9,287 nt of DNA from the NCBI GenBank assembly GCA_050248375.1, contig JBFWSL010000161.1:1-9287 (forward strand), given 5' to 3'. Below the pieces are notes generated by a model that made no database searches, had not been told where the DNA came from, and worked only from the letters and a program-made list of their open reading frames with translations. The stretch's first letter is position 1. Every line of letters starts with the position of its first letter. This document shows positions 1 to 6,559 of the stretch, in pieces. The stretch is from JAYZVT01 sp050248375 (GTDB taxonomy: Bacteria > Pseudomonadota > Alphaproteobacteria > Rhizobiales > Methyloligellaceae). Both the position numbers and the translations under genes were made by a program.

Positions 1-1
1 G

Positions 2-676
2 CTAGGCCGGTCCCTGGGCCTGGCGCGCGAACAGCAGCGAGAAGTTGTTCGCCGGCATGGCGATCACTTCCTGTTGGGTCAGGCCCTGTGCCGCCGCCGC
101 GGCGGCGACGTCGCCCATGTCGCGCACGCCCCAGGCCGGATCGCGCTCGCGCAGGCTTTCGTCGAACCGCATGTTGCTTTCCGCCGTATGCGCGCCGTCC
201 TGCTTATAGGGCCCGTAGAGATAGACCAGCCCGCCTTCCCGCAGCAGCCTGCCCGCGCCGCTCATCAGCCCGAGCGCCGCCTCCCAGGGGGAGATATGAA
301 TCAGGTTGATCGCGCAGATCAGATCGAGAGGGCCTTCGATCGCATCGGGCCAGTCCGGCGCGGTCACGTCGATGGACAGCGGCGCGGCGATGTTGTGGGC
401 GCCACAGGCGGCCGTCCACGCGGCCACACTCCTGCGCGCATTGGCATCGGCATCGCTCGGCGTCCAGTGGATGCCGGGAAACGCCTCGGCGAAGGCGCAG
501 ACATGCTGGCCCGTGCCGCTGGCGATCTCGAGCGCGCGCCCGCTCGCGGGAAGACGCGGCTTCAGCACTTCGAGGATGGGTGGGATATTCCTGACCGCCG
601 ACGGCGCCACTTCCAGCGACGCCGCGCGCCCGGCCGCGCCCGGCGCCTGGGGGCCGCGCTTGCCGCCCGCAGTCAA
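2..676 (-). CDS. DUF938-family SAM-dependent methyltransferase-like protein
   Basis: This 224-residue protein matches the DUF938 family, a Rossmann-fold class I methyltransferase-like group whose substrate is not established. Residues 48-58 (ALEIASGTGQH) form the glycine-rich SAM-binding motif I. Other family-typical segments are PSDAD near residue 73, the INLIHISPW block, LYGPYK, the FDESLRERDPAWGVRD block, and MPANNFSLLF near the C terminus. The start is uncertain. The only suitable in-frame start between the rpmB stop and the conserved core is TTG at 676, with no clear Shine-Dalgarno sequence, so translation may depend on coupling to rpmB, whose stop lies 17 bp upstream. The stop codon TAG is at positions 2-4, so the gene is complete. 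It probably shares a transcript with rpmB. Being a methyltransferase of some kind is likely; a substrate cannot be named. Confidence 0.85.
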   Translation of the reverse strand: MTAGGKRGPQAPGAAGRAASLEVAPSAVRNIPPILEVLKPRLPASGRALEIASGTGQHVCAFAEAFPGIHWTPSDADANARRSVAAWTAACGAHNIAAPLSIDVTAPDWPDAIEGPLDLICAINLIHISPWEAALGLMSGAGRLLREGGLVYLYGPYKQDGAHTAESNMRFDESLRERDPAWGVRDMGDVAAAAAAQGLTQQEVIAMPANNFSLLFARQAQGPA

Positions 677-693
677 GCCGGGCCGCGCACGGC

Positions 694-987
694 TCAGCCC
701 GCCGCGGCCTGGGTTTTCTTCTCGATCGCCCGCTTCAGGCGGCGCGCCTTCAGGGAAAGCTCGTTCGCCTTCGCCGCCTTCAGGAACGCATCCAGCCCGC
801 CGCGATGTTCAACGGTGCGCAGCGCGTTGGCGCTGACACGCAGCCGCACGGTGCGGCCGAGAGAATCGCTGAGCAGGCTCACCTGGCACAGGTTCGGCAG
901 AAACCGCCGGCGCGTCTTGTTCTGCGCATGGCTGACGTTGTTGCCCATCAACACCGTCTTGCCCGTAAGCTCGCAACGCCGAGCCAT
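694..987 (-). CDS. rpmB: 50S ribosomal protein L28
   Basis: The 97-residue protein is ribosomal protein L28, a component of the large subunit. The diagnostic N terminus MARRCELTGK is followed by GNNVSHAQNKTRRRFLPN, the signature of the family, then the strand-rich RTVRLRVSANALRTVEH segment and a basic C-terminal helix (KARRLKRAIEKK). The longer C-terminal tail is usual for alphaproteobacterial L28. It carries only two cysteines (C5 and one in NLCQV), so it is not the four-cysteine zinc-binding form. The start is well supported: AAGGAG lies 7 nt upstream of the ATG on the minus strand. The gene is divergent from the DUF3108 gene and directly precedes the DUF938 gene on the same strand. Its promoter must lie in 988-1267. 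Confidence 0.97.
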   Translation of the reverse strand: MARRCELTGKTVLMGNNVSHAQNKTRRRFLPNLCQVSLLSDSLGRTVRLRVSANALRTVEHRGGLDAFLKAAKANELSLKARRLKRAIEKKTQAAAG

Positions 988-1267
988 GATACTGCTCCTT
1001 GTCTTGCCCTATGCAGGGTATCGCCCTTTTCAGGAAGCGCCCTCGCGGATACGCACGGCTGGCTTGCAACCGTGGAACTCGGGCGCGGCGCTGGTATATG
1101 GCGGCACCCGCCAGCCGTCAAGCCGCGCGGACAAGGGAAAATGGGGTCCGCCAGCGCGCGCATGCGCCATTTCGGACCGCAGGCTAACACATAATTGACG
1201 AATTCAGCGAATAAGGGACAGATGAACTTGTTCCGGTTGTACCCCCGTGTCGGGCAAGGATAGGCCA
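988..1267. other. Divergent intergenic region between rpmB and the DUF3108 gene
   Basis: These 280 bp must hold the promoter of rpmB (leftward) and the promoter of the DUF3108 gene (rightward). On the right side a consensus-like -35 TTGACG is visible (listed separately). On the rpmB side I see only a weak match (CTTCCT, 17 nt, GCATAG on the minus strand), overlapping the small palindrome CCCT-ATGC-AGGG at 1007-1018, which falls in the rpmB leader. No convincing gene is present; the open frames here are GC-driven shadows. Confidence 0.6.
1195..1223 (+). promoter_or_regulatory. Candidate sigma-70-type promoter for the DUF3108 gene
   Basis: TTGACG (1195-1200) matches the -35 consensus at five of six positions and sits in a locally AT-rich stretch. 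At 17 nt spacing the -10 would be ACAGAT (1218-1223), a poor match to TATAAT. The location, about 45-70 bp before the ATG at 1268, suits a promoter. The call rests mainly on the -35 element. Confidence 0.35.
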
Positions 1268-2146
1268 ATGGCCGGTTCGGATCGTAAGAAACCGCTGCGC
1301 GGATATATGCTGGCCGGGGCCGCGGCCCTTGGCCTCGCGCTGTCGCCCGCGCCCACGGGCGTGAGCGCCGCTGGAGCGAATTATTCAAAGCTTTCGGCCG
1401 CTTACAAGGTCCGCTTTGCCGGCCTCCCGCTCGGCACATTCGAAATCTGGACCAATCTGTCCAGGTCCAGCTACTCCATGCTGGGCCGTGGTGACTTCAC
1501 CTTCCTTCTCAGCGTGCTGTTCGAACTGAAAGGCACGACCCAGAGCAGCGGGCTCATCACGCCCGCCGGCCTCAACCCTTCCGCCTTTTCCTTCAATTTC
1601 AAGACCAAGAAGCAGAAGGGCTGGCTCGACATGAAGTTCGCCGGCGGCAAGGTGACGAACGTCTCCTCCGAGCCGGTCCTGACGGTCAACGAGAACTCGA
1701 TACCCGTCACCGACAAGGACATGACCGGGGTGCTCGACCCTCTGTCGGCGCTGTTCATGACCACACGCTCCAAGTCGGACGAGGTGGACGGCAGCGTCTG
1801 CCGGCAGCGTATCCCAGTCTATGACGGCAAGTACCGCTTCGACCTGGTGCTGTCGCACAAGCAGACCGTGCGCGTGGTCAAGGAAGGCAACAGCGGCTAC
1901 GAAGGGCCCGCCGTCGTCTGCCGCGTGAAATATGTCCCCGTCTCCGGCCACCGTCCCGGCAACTCCACGGTGGAGTTCATGGCCCAGACCGACGACATCG
2001 AGATCTGGCTGATTCCGCTGCGCCACGAGCGCATGTACGCACCTTATCACCTGGTGATGCCCACTCCCTATGGCGAGGCGACCGCGACGTCGAGCGCCCT
2101 GCATATGGAACTGGAAGGCCAGCAGAAGGCCTCTCTCGTCCACTGA
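1268..2146 (+). CDS. DUF3108-family secreted (periplasmic) protein
   Basis: The 292-residue protein begins with a Sec-type signal peptide: a basic n-region (DRKKPLRGY), a hydrophobic core at about residues 14-30, and a likely cleavage site after VSA (residue 34). The mature part resembles DUF3108 proteins, predicted all-beta periplasmic proteins of unknown function in Proteobacteria. Family-like features are the Y-x-V-x-F-AGLPLGTF strand near residues 46-58, the DPLSALF segment near 157, and the GSVC / RIPVYDGKYRFDL block near 175-194. Two cysteines only, C178 and C218, could form a disulfide. I chose ATG 1268 over an in-frame GTG at 1247 because AAGGA (1256-1260) sits 7 nt before it and the n-region is then of normal length. 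It is divergent from rpmB and followed by a long non-coding stretch, so it is probably monocistronic. Function unknown. Confidence 0.88.
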   Translation: MAGSDRKKPLRGYMLAGAAALGLALSPAPTGVSAAGANYSKLSAAYKVRFAGLPLGTFEIWTNLSRSSYSMLGRGDFTFLLSVLFELKGTTQSSGLITPAGLNPSAFSFNFKTKKQKGWLDMKFAGGKVTNVSSEPVLTVNENSIPVTDKDMTGVLDPLSALFMTTRSKSDEVDGSVCRQRIPVYDGKYRFDLVLSHKQTVRVVKEGNSGYEGPAVVCRVKYVPVSGHRPGNSTVEFMAQTDDIEIWLIPLRHERMYAPYHLVMPTPYGEATATSSALHMELEGQQKASLVH

Positions 2147-2246
2147 TTTGTGTTGACAGGCATTGGCGGCGCAATGGCGGCCGGCGCGCGTGTTCTCACG
2201 CCTCGCGGCCGGAAGTTAACGGGGAACACCGCAGAATCAACATCTG

Positions 2247-2305
2247 GTAGGGAACAAGCCGCGAAAATTAACTTCGACCCGATTCGTGCCTGCTTCGTTC
2301 GAATG
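2247..2305 (+). repeat. Diverged direct-repeat module, copy A
   Basis: Copy A starts with GTAGGGAAC (2247-2255) and ends with a 25-nt segment (2281-2305) that begins GATTCGT and ends TCGTTCGAATG. The same two elements occur in the same order in copy B (2478-2548). The right-hand segments match at 20 of 26 aligned positions with one gap. Middle segments are partly similar (CGAAAATTAA here, CGAAAGTTGAA in B). The function is unknown. Confidence 0.5.
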
Positions 2306-2481
2306 TTCTCCTTTCCCGGCGGGTGGCCCCGCCCGGAGAGGCTTCCGTGGAAAGGAATTGGTAATTCAATCGCCACAATCCCGCCCGATATGTTAAGGCT
2401 GAGGGGCGGCAGCGCCCCCTTCGAAGCCGATGTTCGCGGGTTATGGCGCTCGGAAGCCGGGGCCGACACCACATTTTGTAG

Positions 2482-2532
2482 GGAACGAAAGTTGAATCGG
2501 AAAGAGTCAGCGATTCGGTCGAGATTCGTTCC
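2482..2532. repeat. Composite inverted repeat upstream of the helicase gene
   Basis: The left arm holds GGAACGAA (2482-2489) and GAATCG (2494-2499). The right arm holds CGATTC (2511-2516) and TTCGTTCC (2525-2532). Both element pairs are perfect reverse complements in nested order, with unequal inner spacers (4 and 8 nt) and an 11-nt centre. This could be an operator for a dimeric or multimeric regulator or a remnant of a small repeat element. Confidence 0.5.
2494..2527. promoter_or_regulatory. Cluster of four GANTC (CcrM-type) methylation sites
   Basis: GANTC occurs at 2494-2498 (GAATC), 2504-2508 (GAGTC), 2512-2516 (GATTC) and 2523-2527 (GATTC). Two more lie upstream in the same gap, at 2234-2238 and 2281-2285. 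GANTC is the target of the cell-cycle methylase CcrM in most Alphaproteobacteria, and clusters near promoters can tie transcription to replication-dependent hemimethylation. That such control operates here is inference; the sites themselves are directly visible. Confidence 0.5.
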
Positions 2533-2600
2533 GTAATCGTTCCGAATGACTAACGAACGGACCGTATCGCAACACAATCACCCCAGTCCGCATCGCTCCC

Positions 2601-5546
2601 ATGAACCGTCCGGCCGCAGATTTCTCCCGACACCCGCATGCCCGCTCCCGCGGCGTCACCGCGGTGCTCGGCCCGACCAACACCGGCAAGACCCATCTCG
2701 CCATCGAGCGCATGCTCGGTCACGAGAGCGGCATGATCGGCCTGCCGCTGCGCCTGCTCGCGCGCGAGGTCTATGACAAGGTCGCCGCCCGCGCCGGCGC
2801 GGCGAACGTGGCGCTGATTACCGGCGAGGAGAAGATCAAGCCATCCTCGCCGCGATACTACGTCTGCACCGTCGAGGCGATGCCGCTCGACGTCAGGACG
2901 GATTTCCTCGCCATCGACGAGGTGCAGCTCGCCGCCGACCCCGAGCGTGGCCACGTCTTCACCGACCGGCTCTTTGGCGCGCGCGGGGATTCCGAGACAC
3001 TGCTGCTCGGCGCCCAGACCATGCAAGACACCGTTCGCGACCTGCTGCCGGGCGCCAACATGATCACGCGTCCGCGCCTGTCGAAGCTGACCTACTCCGG
3101 ACAGAAGAAGATCTCGCGGCTGCCGCGCCGCACCGCCATCGTCGCCTTCTCCGCCGCCGAGGTCTACGCCATCGCCGAACTGATCCGCCGCCAGCGCGGC
3201 GGCGCCGCGGTGGTGATGGGAGCGCTCAGCCCCAAGACCCGCAATGCCCAGGTGGCACTGTACCAGAGCGGCGAGGTGGATTTTCTCGTCGCCACCGACG
3301 CCATCGGCATGGGCCTCAATCTCGACGTGGATCACGTCGCCTTCGCCGCCATCCGCAAGTTCGACGGCCAGCAGCCCCGCCAGCTCACCCCGGCCGAGAT
3401 AGGCCAGATCGCCGGCCGCGCCGGGCGTCACATGAACGACGGCACCTTCGGTGTTACCGGCACACTCGACCCTCTCGATGCCGAGCTGGTGCAGGCGGTG
3501 GAGAACCACCAGTTCGACCAGGTGCGCACCCTGCAATGGCGCAACCGCGACCTCGACTTCGGGTCGATAGACCGGCTGGGAGACAGCCTGCGCGCCGCCC
3601 CGCGCGAACCCAGGCTTGTCCGCGCCCGGGCCGCCGACGACCTGATCGCGCTGGAGACCCTGTCGAAGGACACCGCCATCCGCGACATGGCGGCCGCCCC
3701 GGCCGCTCTGAGGCTTCTGTGGGACGTCTGCCAGATCCCCGACTACCGCAAGATCTCCGCCGCCAGCCACGCCGAACTGGTGTCGCAGATTTACGGCTTC
3801 CTTATGCGCGACCCCGCCCTCATCCCCGAGGACTGGTTCGCCTCGCAGGTGGCCTTCGCAGACCGGACCGACGGCGATATCGACACCCTCGCCAACCGCA
3901 TCGCCCATATCCGCACATGGACCTTCGTCTCCCATCGCGGCGAGTGGCTGGCGCGGCCCGCCGAGTGGCAGGAGCGCACCCGCGCCATCGAGGACAAGCT
4001 CTCCGACGCGCTGCACGACCGGCTGATGCACCGCTTCGTGGACCGGCGCACCAGCGTGCTCATGCGCCGCCTGCGCGATCAGGACGACCTCTTCGCCGAA
4101 ATAGCTAGTGACGGGTCCATTGAAGTGGAGAGCCATTTTGTTGGAAAATTGCGCGGATTCGAATTCAGGCCCGACACCAGCACTGGCGGCATACACGAGA
4201 AGGCGGCCCGGCATGCGGCCGTCCGGATACTTGCGGAGGAACTGACCATGCGTGCCGAACGGCTGGCGAATGCCGCGGATGACGCTTTCACGCTCGCCCG
4301 GACCGGCCAGATCGAATGGGAAGGAGCCCCCGTCGGCCGCCTCGCGCCCGGCGGCAAGCTGCTGGCGCCAGCGGTCCAGGTCCTTGCCGACGAGCATCTC
4401 GCCGCACCCGACCGCGAGAAGGTGCAAGCCCGGCTGGACGCGTGGATCGCGGCCTGCGTCGCCGAACGCCTGAAGCCGCTGGTGGAACTCGACGGTGCCG
4501 GGGACATTTCCGGGCTCGCCCGCGGCATCGCCTTCCGCCTCACCGAGACCCTCGGCGTCCTGCGCCGCGAGCAGGTGGCGGAGGAGGTCCGCTCCCTCGA
4601 CCAGGAGGCGCGCGGCCAGTTGCGGAAATATGGCGTGCGCTTCGGCGCCTTCAACATCTACTTCCCGCAGTTGCTGAAGCCGGCGGCGGCCGATCTGGCG
4701 CTGCTGCTCTGGGTCCTGCATGAGGGCGAGAAGGCCGGCTTCGCGCCCGACGCGCTGCCCGAACCGCCACGCCAGGGCCTCACGTCGGCGCCCGCGGACC
4801 CGAAACTGCCGGACGACTACTACCGTACGGCCGGCTTCCACCGCTGCGGCCCCCGCGTCGTGCGCATCGACATGCTGGAGCGTCTCGCCGACATGATCCG
4901 GCCGCTGGTGGGGTGGCGGCGGCCACGGGCCGGCGGCGAGGGACCGGAGGAACCGCCCGCCGGCGCGACCGGCGACGGCGGCTTCACCGTGCAGCCGAAC
5001 ATGATGTCCATCATCGGCTGCTCCGGCGAGGACTTCGCCGCCGTGCTGCAGGCGCTGGGCTTCCGCCGTCAGCGCGTTGCGGCCCCGCCGCCGGACGGGT
5101 CCGGGAATGCGCCCCCGCAGACTGTCTCCGGAACGCCGGCCGCAAAGGACACGTCCGCGGAAGAGACGCCCTCTCAGGAGACCGCTTCTCCGCAAACGCC
5201 GCCACAGCCCGAGCCGCGAGCAGGAGAGGCCGCAGCGGAGCCGGCAACAGGGCCGGACTTTGTGGACGTCTGGCGGCCCCGCCGCAAGCGCCCGCCCCAG
5301 GAGCGCGCGCAGCGCAAGGACAAGCGGTCCGGCAACGACACCCGGGAGGCCGGGAGCGGCGGCCGCAACAGGAAGAAGCACCGCAAGGACGAGCGCCACG
5401 GCGGCGCCAGGCAGGACGCAAAACGGTCCGCGCCACCGCCGCGCCGCGAACGTCCGATGGACCCGGACTCCCCCTTCGCCGCCCTGCAGGATCTGAAGAA
5501 GGCACTCGAGCGCAAGGGGCCTCAGAAGGCCGATGCCGGTGGCTGA
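2601..5546 (+). CDS. Suv3-like DEVQ-box superfamily 2 RNA helicase with basic C-terminal tail
   Basis: This 981-residue protein is an SF2 helicase of the Suv3-related type found in Alphaproteobacteria. ATP-binding and helicase motifs are visible: Walker A GPTNTGKT (24-31), IDEVQ with DEVQ at 106-109, LLGAQT near 135-140, motif V ATDAIGMGLN (231-240) and motif VI QIAGRAGR (269-276). Suv3 relatives unwind RNA and, in mitochondria, work with exonucleases in RNA decay; that role here is inferred. The middle part (about 300-820) is family-specific. From about 825 the sequence becomes Pro/Glu/Ala-rich, then strongly Arg/Lys-rich (about 890-950), with conserved-looking islands VDVWRP near 888 and DPDSPFAALQDLKKALE at the very end. 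The tail probably binds RNA. ATG 2601 is the first start after an in-frame stop at 2547 and has no obvious Shine-Dalgarno sequence. It overlaps the next gene by 14 bp. Confidence 0.93.
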   Translation: MNRPAADFSRHPHARSRGVTAVLGPTNTGKTHLAIERMLGHESGMIGLPLRLLAREVYDKVAARAGAANVALITGEEKIKPSSPRYYVCTVEAMPLDVRTDFLAIDEVQLAADPERGHVFTDRLFGARGDSETLLLGAQTMQDTVRDLLPGANMITRPRLSKLTYSGQKKISRLPRRTAIVAFSAAEVYAIAELIRRQRGGAAVVMGALSPKTRNAQVALYQSGEVDFLVATDAIGMGLNLDVDHVAFAAIRKFDGQQPRQLTPAEIGQIAGRAGRHMNDGTFGVTGTLDPLDAELVQAVENHQFDQVRTLQWRNRDLDFGSIDRLGDSLRAAPREPRLVRARAADDLIALETLSKDTAIRDMAAAPAALRLLWDVCQIPDYRKISAASHAELVSQIYGFLMRDPALIPEDWFASQVAFADRTDGDIDTLANRIAHIRTWTFVSHRGEWLARPAEWQERTRAIEDKLSDALHDRLMHRFVDRRTSVLMRRLRDQDDLFAEIASDGSIEVESHFVGKLRGFEFRPDTSTGGIHEKAARHAAVRILAEELTMRAERLANAADDAFTLARTGQIEWEGAPVGRLAPGGKLLAPAVQVLADEHLAAPDREKVQARLDAWIAACVAERLKPLVELDGAGDISGLARGIAFRLTETLGVLRREQVAEEVRSLDQEARGQLRKYGVRFGAFNIYFPQLLKPAAADLALLLWVLHEGEKAGFAPDALPEPPRQGLTSAPADPKLPDDYYRTAGFHRCGPRVVRIDMLERLADMIRPLVGWRRPRAGGEGPEEPPAGATGDGGFTVQPNMMSIIGCSGEDFAAVLQALGFRRQRVAAPPPDGSGNAPPQTVSGTPAAKDTSAEETPSQETASPQTPPQPEPRAGEAAAEPATGPDFVDVWRPRRKRPPQERAQRKDKRSGNDTREAGSGGRNRKKHRKDERHGGARQDAKRSAPPPRRERPMDPDSPFAALQDLKKALERKGPQKADAGG

Positions 5547-5934
5547 TGAAGGCCTGCGCCTCGACAAATGGCTGTGGTTCGCGCGGGTGACGAAAACCCG
5601 TACTCTTGCCACCAGGCTGGTGGAGGAAGGCCGCGTGCGGGTCAACCGGGAGCGGGTCGCGCGGCCGAGCCGCCTCGTACGGCCGGGCGACGTGGTCACG
5701 GCGTCGCTGGCGTCACATGTCCGTGTCCTGCGTATCGTTGCTCTCGCCGAGCGGCGTGGACCGGCTACCGCTGCCGCGATGCTCTACGAGGATCTGGGTC
5801 CGCCGCGGCCGCGCGGCCCGGGCCCGAAGATTCCGCTGCTTCCGCAGGCCAAACGCGCGCGGGGAGCCGGCAGGCCCAGCAAGCGGGACCGCCGCCGTAT
5901 CGATGCCTTGCGGGCGCGCGGCAACAGCGACTGA
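5533..5934 (+). CDS. hslR: S4-domain RNA-binding protein, Hsp15-like ribosome-associated factor
   Basis: At 133 residues it has the length of E. coli Hsp15 and the same layout. An S4 RNA-binding domain starts at residue 9 (RLDKWLWFARVTKTR, then ATRLVEEGRVRVN and RPSRLVRPGDVV). It is followed by a strand pair (VRVLRIVALAERRGPA), the AAAMLYEDL segment, and a basic tail (GRPSKRDRRRIDALRARG). Hsp15 binds stalled 50S subunits that still carry peptidyl-tRNA and helps recycle them; the same role here is inferred from similarity. The ATG lies inside the end of the helicase gene, with AGAAGG just upstream, so the two are translationally coupled. An in-frame GTG at 5539 is an alternative start with a better-spaced Shine-Dalgarno sequence. 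The symbol hslR is by homology. Confidence 0.88.
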   Translation: MPVADEGLRLDKWLWFARVTKTRTLATRLVEEGRVRVNRERVARPSRLVRPGDVVTASLASHVRVLRIVALAERRGPATAAAMLYEDLGPPRPRGPGPKIPLLPQAKRARGAGRPSKRDRRRIDALRARGNSD

Positions 5935-6031
5935 TCGCGCAAGCGGCATGTCGTCAGCTTGTATGAGCGCCGCGATTGGGATAGGGAGTGCCCCGCTGGC
6001 GTCGCCGTCGCGGGACAGCAGGCGACTCTCC

Positions 6032-6036
6032 GGAGG
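6032..6036 (+). promoter_or_regulatory. Strong ribosome binding site of fdxA
   Basis: GGAGG sits 5 nt before the fdxA ATG at 6042. This is the best Shine-Dalgarno sequence in the window and fixes the start. It suggests high-level translation independent of the upstream gene, from which fdxA is separated by 107 bp. Confidence 0.85.
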
Positions 6037-6041
6037 ACTGA

Positions 6042-6380
6042 ATGACGTATATCGTCAACGATAACTGCATCAAATGCAAATACACCGACTGCGTGGAGGT
6101 GTGCCCCGTGGACTGCTTCTACGAGGGCGAGAACATGCTCGTCATCCATCCCGACGAGTGCATCGATTGCGGGGTCTGTGAACCAGAGTGTCCCGTCGAG
6201 GCGATCAAGCCCGATACCGAGCCCGGCGTCGAGAAATGGGTCGAGATGAACCGCGAATACTCCGAAAAGTGGCCGAATATCACCGCCAAGAAGGACGCTC
6301 TGCCCGGCGCTGACGACATGGCCAAGGAATCCGGCAAGTTCGAGAAGTATTTTTCGCCGAATCCGGGACAGGGCGACTGA
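6042..6380 (+). CDS. fdxA: 7Fe ferredoxin (3Fe-4S plus 4Fe-4S), FdxA type
   Basis: The 112-residue protein is an FdxA-type ferredoxin, close in sequence to Azotobacter vinelandii ferredoxin I, a small cytoplasmic one-electron carrier. Counting from Met1, cysteines stand at 9, 12, 17, 21, 25, 40, 43, 46 and 50. By comparison with the Azotobacter protein, C9, C17 and C50 bind the 3Fe-4S cluster, and C21, C40, C43 and C46 bind the 4Fe-4S cluster; C12 and C25 are extra. The C-terminal part (WPNITAKKDALPGADD) is typical and includes the conserved Trp-Pro. Members are implicated in redox balance and iron-sulfur metabolism; the partner is unknown. It lies downstream of the Hsp15-like gene with a 107-bp gap, so it may have its own promoter. 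The following gene is carD, on the same strand after a long leader. Confidence 0.97.
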   Translation: MTYIVNDNCIKCKYTDCVEVCPVDCFYEGENMLVIHPDECIDCGVCEPECPVEAIKPDTEPGVEKWVEMNREYSEKWPNITAKKDALPGADDMAKESGKFEKYFSPNPGQGD

Positions 6381-6483
6381 GTCCAGCCCCGGCGCAGCGC
6401 CGCAGGGCCACTAAGCTATTAACCTTTCGGCCATTTTTGATGGCCTCGCCCGGTAATTAGTGCGGCGATCCGACGCGGTACCC

Positions 6484-6512
6484 TTCCGAATCTGCGCAAA
6501 TTGTGTTATATG
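6484..6512 (+). promoter_or_regulatory. Candidate promoter for the carD leader or a small RNA
   Basis: TG-T-TATATG (6504-6512) resembles an extended -10 element, with a weak -35 TTCCGA (6484-6489) 17 nt upstream. The segment 6488-6520 is markedly AT-rich for this genome. A transcript would start near 6519 and meet the terminator-like hairpin about 40 nt later, ending near 6585. The -35 match is poor, so the call is tentative. Confidence 0.3.
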
Positions 6513-6559
6513 TGTGCAAGAAATGGCGCAGGCTGCCACCCCATATTAGCAGAGGCTGA

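Larger units (their letters stand above)
2478..2548 (+). repeat. Diverged direct-repeat module, copy B
   Basis: Copy B begins with GTAGGGAAC (2478-2486), identical to copy A, and ends with a 26-nt segment (2523-2548) that begins GATTCGT and ends TCGTTCCGAATG. Copy B is 12 bp longer than copy A and lies 231 bp downstream of it. Its end is about 50 bp before the helicase start codon, so it may overlap the helicase promoter. Confidence 0.5.
2147..2600. other. Non-coding 454-bp region upstream of the helicase gene
   Basis: This stretch is clearly more AT-rich than the flanking genes and has no convincing coding frame on either strand. It contains three GGGAAC motifs in direct orientation, a diverged duplicated module (2247-2305 and 2478-2548), a composite inverted repeat (2482-2532), six GANTC sites, and a GC hairpin at 2403-2418 (GGGGCG-GCAG-CGCCCC). 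A second GC-rich imperfect stem, CCGGCGGG / CCCGcCCGG, lies around 2318-2338. A consensus -35 hexamer TTGACA occurs at 2153-2158 but has no -10 partner. No T-tract terminator for the upstream gene is evident. It must hold the helicase promoter, which I cannot pinpoint. Confidence 0.7.

Noticed and set aside
74..1198. A 374-codon plus-strand open frame opposite the DUF938 gene and rpmB
   Set aside because: It is antisense to two recognisable proteins, is Arg/Ala-rich and has no visible domain or ribosome binding site.
2153..2158. TTGACA as a promoter -35 just after the DUF3108 gene
   Set aside because: The hexamer is consensus but no AT-rich -10 occurs 16-18 nt downstream; the sequence there is GC-rich.
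2222..2486. GGGAAC motifs as EcfG (general stress response) -35 elements
   Set aside because: None of the three has CGTT 16-17 nt downstream, so the alphaproteobacterial EcfG consensus is not met.
2068..2577. A 169-codon minus-strand frame in the gap before the helicase, and a 128-codon plus-strand frame at 2150-2536
   Set aside because: Neither shows codon bias, domains or a ribosome binding site; the minus-strand frame runs into the end of the DUF3108 gene. The region's repeats and AT content fit regulatory DNA better.
2550..5699. A 1049-codon open frame on the minus strand opposite the helicase
   Set aside because: It lies antisense to a well-supported helicase with all motifs, its composition is the Gly/Ala/Arg-rich type produced by GC-rich antisense frames, and no family is recognisable.
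6539..6546. CCCCATAT as a heat-shock sigma-32 -10 element
   Set aside because: No CTTGAA-like -35 lies at the required distance upstream.
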